Of a stretch of DNA of 64,000 bases, positions 35,960 through 43,215 are shown one piece after another. The position numbers and the translations under genes were made by a program. Source of the DNA: JBCCGL01 sp039029275 (GTDB lineage: Bacteria > Pseudomonadota > Gammaproteobacteria > JBCCGL01); assembly GCA_039029275.1 (NCBI GenBank), contig JBCCGL010000008.1:124001-188000 (forward strand). Reading direction: 5' to 3'. Position 1 is the stretch's first letter. Each line of letters opens with the position of its first letter. The notes beneath the pieces were generated by a model, which was given only the letters and a program-made list of their open reading frames with translations, ran no database searches and was not told where the DNA came from.

Positions 35960-37075
35960 TTAGATAAACGGCAGCGCGGCGGGGACAACGCTGCGCGCGC
36001 CATCGTCTGGCGTGATTGACAATCCCCCGCTGTCGTTTTCGATTTCCGTAGACACAAAACCCAGTGCAATACCTTTTTGCAAACGCGGTGAGTAGGTGAC
36101 TTCGCTGATCAAGCCGACCTGCTCATCGCCGCGAAAAACCGGCAGTGCCTGTTGGTTTGCCTGGGGCGGATCCCCTGCAACAAAATATCCGCAAATGCGT
36201 CGCTTGATACCTGCGCTTTGAACATTTTGCAGCGCAGATTTGCCAACAAAGTCGATGTCGCTGCCGAGATCGACAAACTTGCCGAGCCCGACTTCAAACG
36301 GATTGACCGGGTTCACCTGCAGGCGCCCGTCCGCGCCGTACGAAAGCAATCCACTTTCGATGCGTTCAATATCGTTAGGAGCACCTGGGCCAATCCCGAG
36401 CGCTGCGCCTGCCTGCTTCACGCGCTGCCAGAGTTCATCGCCATAACGTGAATCGCGCAGATACAGCTCGAACCCACCCTGTTTTGACCAGCCAGAACGT
36501 GCGACCAACAAGGGGATGTCGTCGAGTGTGGTCTCGCGAAAGCCGAAGTAACGCAGGTCGCGCACCCACTCACCAATCAACTGCGCGACAACGTCTTCGG
36601 CGCGCGGGCCCTGGACCGCGAGGGGTGAAACATCAGGTTCCTCAACCTGTGCGTCCCAACCGCGCTCTGCGGCGATCGCACTCGCCCACAGACCGATATC
36701 GCTGTCAGCGATCGACAGCCAAAAACGGTCGTCGGCAACTTTGAGCAGAACCGGATCGTTAATCAGCACACCGTCGTGGCGACAAATCGGTACGTAATAC
36801 CCTTGCCCAACGACTGCGCGACTGAGATCGCGCGTGCAGAGATATTGCACCAGCGCAGCCGCGTCCGGTCCGCTGACTTCCACCTGACGTTGCGCGCCAA
36901 CGTCCCACATCGCCACAGTGTTAATCAGCCTATCGTACTCAGCATCGGGGTCACCAAAGTTTGTCGGAATAAACATATGGTTGTAGACGGAAAAACCCGC
37001 GACCCCGTCGGCGACGCATGCATCAAAAAAAGGAGATTTGCGAATATTCGGCGAAATGCCAATTGAAAAACCCAT
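35960..37075 (-). CDS. DmdA/GcvT-like folate-dependent demethylase
   Basis: A 371-residue aminomethyltransferase-fold protein resembling dimethylsulfoniopropionate demethylase: RKSPFFDACVADGVAGFSVY near the start, INTVAMWDVGAQRQVEVSGP, LCTRDLSRAVVGQGYYVPIC, the central SPLAVQGPRAEDVV, and the C-terminal GCV-T barrel domain (IKRRICGYFVAGDPPQANQQ). Such enzymes move a methyl group to tetrahydrofolate. The name DmdA cannot be assured from sequence alone; a betaine or dimethylglycine substrate is equally open because the neighbours look like carnitine/betaine genes. Divergent orientation is not used: the GlxA regulator follows on the same strand. Confidence 0.8.
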   Translation of the reverse strand: MGFSIGISPNIRKSPFFDACVADGVAGFSVYNHMFIPTNFGDPDAEYDRLINTVAMWDVGAQRQVEVSGPDAAALVQYLCTRDLSRAVVGQGYYVPICRHDGVLINDPVLLKVADDRFWLSIADSDIGLWASAIAAERGWDAQVEEPDVSPLAVQGPRAEDVVAQLIGEWVRDLRYFGFRETTLDDIPLLVARSGWSKQGGFELYLRDSRYGDELWQRVKQAGAALGIGPGAPNDIERIESGLLSYGADGRLQVNPVNPFEVGLGKFVDLGSDIDFVGKSALQNVQSAGIKRRICGYFVAGDPPQANQQALPVFRGDEQVGLISEVTYSPRLQKGIALGFVSTEIENDSGGLSITPDDGARSVVPAALPFI

Positions 37076-37111
37076 GCGCGTTCTCTGTCGGGAGCCTTAA
37101 AGGCGCGCAGT

Positions 37112-38161
37112 TTACTCCGCGCCCGATCGATTGGCATTCGAATTGGCATCGCGCGATTGAGCGGCGTGCATCGGAAACGCCCGAAACTCGAACGGAACGC
37201 GACTGGCCGCGCGATCGTCGCGTGGCGCTAGCCCGAATTTTTTGCGGTAGGCGCGGGCAAAATGCACCGCAGACGAAAACCCGCAAGCGATCGCAACCTG
37301 CAGCACTCGCAGTTCGGTTTGTGTGATCAGACCTCGCGCCCGGTCGAGGCGAATGTCGAGGTAGTAACGTGCCGCGGAAACGCGCGTGTAGCGCTTGAAC
37401 AGTCTCTCAAGTTGGCGCTGCGAGCGGTTAACGCGTTGTGCAATTTCCGGAATCGGCAGCGGTGTTTCGAGGTTGCGTTCCATCAAAATAATCGCCTCGC
37501 GTAAGGTCGGATCGACCGCATACCCGACCGGTTCGTGCAGCGCCGCGTTCTGCCCTTCATTCGCGGCGCGCAGGCGGTCATGAAAAATATAGCGCGCGGC
37601 AGCGTTGGCCAGATCGGTACCCCGCGCGTTTTGAACCATCGCCAATGCCATATCGGTTGCGGCCGCACCCCCGCAACAGGTGAGTATGTTGCGGTCTTGC
37701 ACAAAGATGTCCTCGCTCAGCGCCACGTGAGGGTACAGCTCGGAAAACGCGTCCATGTGCTCGTAATGCACGGTTACCCGATAGCCGTCGAGCAGACCGG
37801 CAACGCCCAGCAGGAAGGCACCGGTGTCGACCGCGCATAAAAGTGCGCCCTCGAGTCCGCACTGGCGAATCCACTTCAGCAGCGCTTTATCCTGATAGCG
37901 TTCGGGATTCCAGCTGGCAGAAATGAGCAAAATGTCGGGGGTTTGAGTCAGTTTGGCGATCGGCGTCGTCGCGATCAGCATGCCATTGCTGGCCATTGTT
38001 TGTGATTCATGGGGCGCCATGAATTGCCATCGATAGAGATGATTTGCGCTGAGGTAGTTTGCGGCGCGAAAAGGGTCGATAAATGCGGTGGTGGCGTGCG
38101 CGTTAAACGCGGGTAGCACGATGACTCCAATGTTGACCGTGCTGTCTGTGGATCGCCCCAT
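37112..38161 (-). CDS. GlxA family transcriptional regulator (AraC-type, CdhR/GbdR-like)
   Basis: A 349-residue regulator with an N-terminal DJ-1/PfpI-like domain (VNIGVIVLPAFNAHATTAFI, LCAVDTGAFLLGVAGLLDGY) and a C-terminal AraC helix-turn-helix (IPEIAQRVNRSQRQLERLFK, IACGFSSAVHFARAYRKKFG). The ATG at 38161 (MGRSTDSTV) is preferred; longer frames would overlap the divergent Rieske gene. This architecture is shared by CdhR and GbdR, activators of carnitine and betaine catabolism, and suits control of the adjacent cluster. Confidence 0.9.
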   Translation of the reverse strand: MGRSTDSTVNIGVIVLPAFNAHATTAFIDPFRAANYLSANHLYRWQFMAPHESQTMASNGMLIATTPIAKLTQTPDILLISASWNPERYQDKALLKWIRQCGLEGALLCAVDTGAFLLGVAGLLDGYRVTVHYEHMDAFSELYPHVALSEDIFVQDRNILTCCGGAAATDMALAMVQNARGTDLANAAARYIFHDRLRAANEGQNAALHEPVGYAVDPTLREAIILMERNLETPLPIPEIAQRVNRSQRQLERLFKRYTRVSAARYYLDIRLDRARGLITQTELRVLQVAIACGFSSAVHFARAYRKKFGLAPRDDRAASRVPFEFRAFPMHAAQSRDANSNANRSGAE

Positions 38162-38294
38162 CGCGGGATCATAGCAACCCACACGCTCAAAATGTCGAAA
38201 AATGTATTCTAATGGGCGAATAAGATCGTTTCCAGACCAGAATCGAGTTGCAGAATCTGACTCGTAATCACAACGCAAGCGCTTGGAGCCACCG

Positions 38295-39452
38295 ATGGCC
38301 GCCATTCTCAGCACCGATGATTTTGCCCATTTGAGCAAGGGGTTCGACCGCGAGCACCCCGCGCGTTCGCACTCGATTCACGCAGACTGCTATCGGCACC
38401 CGCAGTTTATCGACGTCGAGCGCGAGCAGATTTTTCACAGGAGCTGGCAGTTTCTGTGTCACGAGGAAAAACTGCGCGAGGTCGGAAGTTACATCGCCGC
38501 CGACATTCAGGGGCAGAGTATCTTTGCCTGTCGTGACAAGGACGGCGAGCTGCGCGCGTTCTACAACGTTTGCAAGCACCGCGGCCACGAGTTGCTCAAG
38601 GGCGAGGGTGTCGCCAAGTCGATTGTGTGTCCGTATCACGCCTGGGTGTACAACCTTGGCGGGCAGCTGATTAACGTGCGACGCGAGGAATACATCGAAA
38701 ATTTCAGCAAGTCGGATGTCTGCCTCGATCAAGTGCGTCTCGAAGTGTTTTGCCACATGGTGTTTGTGAATCTCGATGCCGACGCGACGCCGCTGGCGGT
38801 GCAAACCGGTGAGCTCGCAAACGAGGTCATGGCCTACGCACCGGATTTAGCCGATCTGACTTTTGCGCATCGCCTGACGTACAACATCAAGGCGAACTGG
38901 AAATCCGTTGTCGACAACTTTCTGGAGTGCTACCACTGCCCTGTCGCGCATCTCGATTTTGTCTCGCTGGTCGAGATGGACACCTACAAGGTCAAAACCC
39001 ACGGTATCTACTCCAGCCACATGGCCAAAGCCGGGCTGGGTGATAACAATGCCTACGCGGTCGAAAACGCCAGTGTGACTGATCACGCCGTGTGGTTTTT
39101 GTGGCCCAACATGACGCTGATGCGCTACCCCGGGCGCGGCAACTTTATGGTCTGGCGTTTTTATCCCGATGGCCCCGAGCGCACCTACGAGGTGTTCGAC
39201 TTTTTTCTTGAAACGGCAGAGCCCAACGAGGCCGAAGTCGAAGCCATCAAGTTTATCGACGAAGTGCTGCAGCCCGAAGATATCGGTCTGGTCGAAAGCG
39301 TTCAGCGCGGCATGCAGACACCGGCGTTCAACCAGGGGCGCTACATGGTTGATCCCGACGGCAGTGGTATGAGCGAGCACGCCGTGCACCATTTTCACAG
39401 TTTAGTGTTGGACGCCTACAAGTCCGCCGTTGCCGATGGGGCCAAGGCATAG
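38295..39452 (+). CDS. Rieske non-heme iron oxygenase (CntA/GbcA-like, quaternary-amine type)
   Basis: A 385-residue oxygenase alpha subunit. The Rieske 2Fe-2S ligands are in CKHRGHELLKG and CPYHAWVY; the mononuclear iron site region is NFLECYHCPVAH; the C-terminal EDIGLVESVQRGM and DGSGMSEHAVHHF segments closely resemble carnitine or glycine betaine monooxygenases. These hydroxylate an N-methyl or carbon position and release trimethylamine or formaldehyde. A reductase partner (GbcB/CntB-like) is not adjacent. ATG at 38295 is chosen over the TTG at 38283. First gene of a plus-strand operon; next gene starts within its stop codon. Confidence 0.88.
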   Translation: MAAILSTDDFAHLSKGFDREHPARSHSIHADCYRHPQFIDVEREQIFHRSWQFLCHEEKLREVGSYIAADIQGQSIFACRDKDGELRAFYNVCKHRGHELLKGEGVAKSIVCPYHAWVYNLGGQLINVRREEYIENFSKSDVCLDQVRLEVFCHMVFVNLDADATPLAVQTGELANEVMAYAPDLADLTFAHRLTYNIKANWKSVVDNFLECYHCPVAHLDFVSLVEMDTYKVKTHGIYSSHMAKAGLGDNNAYAVENASVTDHAVWFLWPNMTLMRYPGRGNFMVWRFYPDGPERTYEVFDFFLETAEPNEAEVEAIKFIDEVLQPEDIGLVESVQRGMQTPAFNQGRYMVDPDGSGMSEHAVHHFHSLVLDAYKSAVADGAKA

Positions 39453-40249
39453 TGAATGCGCCGAGCGCGGTGCGCGAAAATTATCTGGCCGGTAAAGTCG
39501 CTTATGTAACCGGGGGTTGCGGCGGCATTGGTCGCGCGATATGTGCGCGATTTGCCAAAGAAGGCGCGCAGGTTTTTGCGGCGGATTTGAACGATTCTGA
39601 TCAACTCGCCGATGGCATCACCTACGTGCATCACGACGTGACCCAGGAGCAAAGCGCTATCGATGCGATGCAGAGCGTCGAGTCCAAAGCGGGCAAGCTT
39701 GACATCCTAGTCAACGCGGCTGGTATCGAAATCGAAAAAACCATCGAGGACACAACGCTGCAGGAATGGAATCAAAGCTTTGCGGTTAACGTCACCGGTA
39801 CCTTTCTCACCAGTAAGTACGCGCTGCCGTTAATGCGCAAAAGCGACGCAGGGTCGATTATTAACTTTGGCTCCTACGACGGTTTTATCGCCGACCCTGG
39901 GCTCGCCGTCTACTGTGCAACCAAGGGCGCAGTGCACGCCTTGACCCGGGCCATGGCGTGTGATCACGGGCCCGAGGGCATTCGCGTGAACGCGATTTGT
40001 CCCGGTTACGTCGACACACCAATGCTGCAAAGTTTCTTCGAGGGCGACGGCTCCGGCGGCGAAGGGGGCACAATCGAAACCCTGCAGCAGGCAGTGCGCG
40101 ATGTGCACCCGATGCGCACCTACGGTCAACCCGATGACATCGCCAATCTGGTCAACTGGCTCGCAGGAGACGAAGCGCGATATGCGTCAGGTCAGCTTTG
40201 GGTGATCGACGGTGGTTTGTCTGCGCAGGTTCAGCAGATGAAGCTTTGA
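39452..40249 (+). CDS. SDR family oxidoreductase (cluster copy 1)
   Basis: A 265-residue classical SDR. Cofactor motif TGGCGGIG begins at residue 20, NAAG at 88–91, the catalytic S141 in NFGSYDG, and Y154/K158 in YCATK. The GTG start at 39452 overlaps the Rieske stop codon. It is paralogous to the second SDR of the cluster (both carry the LVN(A/N)AGI(E/Q)IEKT motif). Its substrate is probably a hydroxy acid or alcohol of the same pathway, but this is inference. Confidence 0.88.
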   Translation: MNAPSAVRENYLAGKVAYVTGGCGGIGRAICARFAKEGAQVFAADLNDSDQLADGITYVHHDVTQEQSAIDAMQSVESKAGKLDILVNAAGIEIEKTIEDTTLQEWNQSFAVNVTGTFLTSKYALPLMRKSDAGSIINFGSYDGFIADPGLAVYCATKGAVHALTRAMACDHGPEGIRVNAICPGYVDTPMLQSFFEGDGSGGEGGTIETLQQAVRDVHPMRTYGQPDDIANLVNWLAGDEARYASGQLWVIDGGLSAQVQQMKL

Positions 40250-40273
40250 TCTACGCCTTCGTAAGCTTAATAG

Positions 40274-40348
40274 GTCATCCCCGCGCAGGCGGGGATCCAT
40301 ATTTCTCGTTTTAAAGACGACATAGATTCCCGCTTTCGCGGGAGTGAC
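40274..40348. repeat. REP/MITE-like imperfect inverted repeat (75 bases)
   Basis: GTCATCCCCGCG at the left end and CGCGGGAGTGAC at the right end are near-complementary, and each end is itself a small hairpin (CCCCGCGCAGGCGGGG at 40279–40294; CCCGCTTTCGCGGG at 40329–40342). This resembles the interspersed GTCATTCCCGCG elements common in proteobacterial genomes. It lies in the 121-base gap between the first SDR and BKACE genes, inside an otherwise tight operon, so it will be in the mRNA. A genome search would show whether there are other copies. Confidence 0.7.
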
Positions 40349-40370
40349 AAAAAACATGCTGGGGTTCTCC

Positions 40371-41300
40371 ATGCCTAAATCCGTCATCATCACTTGCGCC
40401 GCCACCGGCGGTATTCATACACCGACGATGTCACCTTACCTGCCCATAACACCTGCACAAATAGCCGAGGCCGCGATCGGCGCGGCCAACGCCGGTGCGT
40501 CGATCATCCACCTGCACGCGCGCCGACCGGAAAACGGCAGACCGGATTATCGGCCGGAAACGTTTATGGAATTTCTGCCGGTGATCAAAGACGGTTGCGA
40601 CGCGATCGTCAACGTGTCTACCGGCGGCGGCCTGGGGATGACGATTGACGAACGCCTCGCCGCCGCATTGCGCGCAAGCCCGGAGATGGCTTCGTTGAAC
40701 ATGGGATCGCTTAACTTCGGCATCTTCCCGATGGCGGAAAAATACACGGACTGGAAGTACGACTGGGAAAAGGAGTTTCTGGAAATGACGCGGGACTTTA
40801 TTTTCCCCAACACATTTAAAACAATTGAATACGCCTTAACCGAATTGGGCGAAGCGCACGGTACCCGCTTCGAGTTCGAGTGTTACGACCTCGGGCATCT
40901 GTACAACCTTGCTTACTTTGTCGACAAGGGATTGATCAAGCCGCCGTTTTTCATCCAGATGATTTACGGGATTCTCGGTGGCGCGGGCGCCGATCCTGAC
41001 AACTTACAGCATATGCATACGATCGCGCAGAAACTGTTTGGCGACGAGTACGAGTGGTCAGTGCTCGCAGCCGGCCGGCACCAGATGCCGTTTTGCACGC
41101 AGGCCGCGATGCTCGGTGGCAATCTGCGCGTCGGGCTGGAGGACAGCCTGTACATCGGCAAGGGCGAACTGGCGAAATCGAACGCCGATCAAGTCAGCAA
41201 GATTCGTCGCATTGTCGAAGAGCTCGGTTTGAGCGTGGCCACACCCGACGAAGCGCGTCAGCGCCTCGCGCTGAAAGGCGCGAACAACGTTAATTTCTGA
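40371..41300 (+). CDS. 3-keto-5-aminohexanoate/beta-keto acid cleavage enzyme (BKACE, DUF849)
   Basis: A 309-residue TIM-barrel enzyme of the BKACE family, which cleaves a beta-keto acid with acetyl-CoA to give acetoacetate and a new acyl-CoA. The zinc-binding HLHAR is at the family position, with IITCAATGGIHTPTMSPYLP near the start and MLGGNLRVGLEDSLYIGKGE near the end. 3-dehydrocarnitine is the substrate in the carnitine pathway, which would fit the neighbouring dehydrogenase. ATG at 40371 (MPKSVIITC) is preferred over ATG 40356 and GTG 40344. The REP-like repeat lies just upstream. Confidence 0.92.
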   Translation: MPKSVIITCAATGGIHTPTMSPYLPITPAQIAEAAIGAANAGASIIHLHARRPENGRPDYRPETFMEFLPVIKDGCDAIVNVSTGGGLGMTIDERLAAALRASPEMASLNMGSLNFGIFPMAEKYTDWKYDWEKEFLEMTRDFIFPNTFKTIEYALTELGEAHGTRFEFECYDLGHLYNLAYFVDKGLIKPPFFIQMIYGILGGAGADPDNLQHMHTIAQKLFGDEYEWSVLAAGRHQMPFCTQAAMLGGNLRVGLEDSLYIGKGELAKSNADQVSKIRRIVEELGLSVATPDEARQRLALKGANNVNF

Positions 41301-41310
41301 GGAGCTCGCG

Positions 41311-42075
41311 ATGTCCAGACTCGCAGGCAAAAAAGCCATCGTCACCGGCGGTGGAAGCGGTATCGGTCGATCAATCGTCGAGCACTTTGTCGCCAAAGGC
41401 GCCGAGGTGCTCACCTGCGGTCGCCGCGCAAGGCCGAATGATCTTTCCGACAGTGTGCATTGGCAGAGCACCGACGTTTCCAGCGTCGATGATGTGCGCG
41501 CTCTGATTTACACGGCTACCGAACTGTGGGGCGGGCTGGATATTCTGGTCAACAACGCGGGTATCCAGATCGAGAAAACCGTTCTCGATACCACCGACGA
41601 GGACTGGGATTTGCTGATGGGTGCAAACGCCAGAGGTGTGTTTTTGTGCTGTCGCGAGGCGATGCCGCTAATGATCGAGTCAGGCGGCGGATCTATCGTC
41701 AATATCGGCTCGATAGCGGGCAATGTGGCCGATATTGGCCTCGCTATTTACAACGCGTCGAAAGCCTTTGTGCATGGCCTCACGCGATCGATTGCAACCG
41801 ATCACGGCAAACAGGGGATTCGCTGCAACGCGATTTGTCCGGGCTGGATCATGACCGAGATGGCCGACGCGGCCTTCGCTGCCGCGAACGATCCGCAGGC
41901 GGCCAAAACCGACGCATTGGCGCGCCATGCCACAAGCCGCTTTGGCGAACCGGCCGACATCGCCAAAATGGCGGTTTGGCTGGCGAGCGATGATTCCACT
42001 TTCGCCAACGGACAGGAGTTTACGGTCGACGGCGGTTTGACCGCAGCCTCCCCACTTAATCCGGGACTGTTCTAA
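41311..42075 (+). CDS. SDR family oxidoreductase (cluster copy 2)
   Basis: A 254-residue classical SDR with TGGGSGIG beginning at residue 12, NNAG at 81–84, S134 in NIGSIAG, and Y147/K151 in YNASK. Its stop overlaps the start of the next gene (ATGA-type overlap at 42075). Strong similarity to the first SDR of the cluster in the LVNNAGIQIEKT region indicates a recent duplication or subfunction pair within the operon. Confidence 0.88.
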   Translation: MSRLAGKKAIVTGGGSGIGRSIVEHFVAKGAEVLTCGRRARPNDLSDSVHWQSTDVSSVDDVRALIYTATELWGGLDILVNNAGIQIEKTVLDTTDEDWDLLMGANARGVFLCCREAMPLMIESGGGSIVNIGSIAGNVADIGLAIYNASKAFVHGLTRSIATDHGKQGIRCNAICPGWIMTEMADAAFAAANDPQAAKTDALARHATSRFGEPADIAKMAVWLASDDSTFANGQEFTVDGGLTAASPLNPGLF

Positions 42076-43019
42076 TGAGCGAATCAAACACTTTGGACGT
42101 TAAAACCGTTGGGGTGATCGGCACCGGCGTGATCGGCGCAAGTTGGAGCGCACTGTTTCTTGCTGCAGGGTTGGACGTTGTCGCCGCTGATCCGGCTGAA
42201 AACGCTGAGCAAAATTTAAATGACTACATCGCTAACGCCTGGCCGACCTTGCGCGAGTTGGGTTTAGCCGAGTGCGAATCTCCACCGCCTGTGCGCTTTG
42301 TCGATAGCCCTGTCGATGCAGTGAAAGACGCGCAGTTTGTGCAAGAGTCGATTCCCGAGCGATTGCCTTTGAAGCACGAACTGTTCGCCTTGATTGAACC
42401 GCATTTACATCCGGATGCGGTGGTGGCGTCGTCGGCGTCTGGCCTGATGGTTAGCGAAATGCAAAAGGGTTGGAAGAACCCGTCACGGTTTATTTTGGGG
42501 CACCCGTTCAATCCACCGCATCTGATCCCACTGGTTGAATTATTGGCTAACGATCAAACCGACGACGGCGTTCTGGAGATTACCGAGGCTTTTTATCAAC
42601 GCGTCGGCAAAGTCACCATCCGTGTCAACAAAGAGGTGCCGGCGCATGTTGCAAACCGCTTGCAGGCAGCCCTGTGGCGCGAAGCCCTGGCGCTGGTACA
42701 AAACGGTGTCGCGTCGGTCGGCGATGTGGACAAGGCCGTTTGGGCTGGACCCGGACTGCGCTGGGCCGCCATGGGTCCGCACATGCTGTTCCACCTCGGT
42801 GCGGGCACAGGTGGAATCGGCGAATTTTGCAATCGCTACGCCGACAGCTTTCACCGCTGGTGGGATGATCTGGACGATGTCCGCATCGACGAAGCACTCG
42901 CGCACACGCTCGCGGGTGGCGTACGCGATGAAGGCGAAGGTCGCGCAGTCGATGAACTTTCGCGCAAACGCGACGCCCTGATTACCAGCATGTTGCAGGC
43001 CAGTCGGCAGCACCGCTAA
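42075..43019 (+). CDS. 3-hydroxyacyl-CoA dehydrogenase-fold enzyme, L-carnitine dehydrogenase-like
   Basis: A 314-residue NAD-dependent dehydrogenase. The Rossmann motif is VGVIGTGVIGASWSALFLAA; the helical domain includes GHPFNPPHLIPLVELL and the characteristic GPGLRWAAMGPHMLFHLGAG, a pattern seen in carnitine dehydrogenases (CdhA). It would oxidise L-carnitine to 3-dehydrocarnitine, which BKACE then cleaves. A hydroxybutyryl-type or other 3-hydroxy acid substrate cannot be ruled out. Last gene of the plus-strand catabolic operon. Confidence 0.85.
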   Translation: MSESNTLDVKTVGVIGTGVIGASWSALFLAAGLDVVAADPAENAEQNLNDYIANAWPTLRELGLAECESPPPVRFVDSPVDAVKDAQFVQESIPERLPLKHELFALIEPHLHPDAVVASSASGLMVSEMQKGWKNPSRFILGHPFNPPHLIPLVELLANDQTDDGVLEITEAFYQRVGKVTIRVNKEVPAHVANRLQAALWREALALVQNGVASVGDVDKAVWAGPGLRWAAMGPHMLFHLGAGTGGIGEFCNRYADSFHRWWDDLDDVRIDEALAHTLAGGVRDEGEGRAVDELSRKRDALITSMLQASRQHR

Positions 43020-43055
43020 GACCCTTCGATTATTACTCTTTTCATGTGTAGTGAA

Positions 43056-43077
43056 ACAGGGCGTATTTTCGTCCTGT
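43056..43077 (+). terminator. Possible hairpin terminator after the catabolic operon
   Basis: ACAGGGCG (43056–43063) can pair with CGTCCTGT (43070–43077), with one G:U pair, around a TATTTT loop, about 36 bases after the dehydrogenase stop. There is no T-run after it, so confidence is low. Confidence 0.3.
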
Positions 43078-43215
43078 AGTTCGTATCATCGCCCTCAGGA
43101 ATCCGAGCAAATGGCCGCTACGCTTAACGGTGTAGCGCCAGATAAATCCGTCGACGAATAACGATTGAGCCTGGCGTCAATTTGGCTCCAATAAGAAAGA
43201 AAGCTGACGTCTATC

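Noticed and set aside
40187..40405. A minus-strand ORF with VTPAKAGIY-like sequence
   Set aside because: This is the typical translation of the GTCATTCCCGCG repeat element, not a gene.
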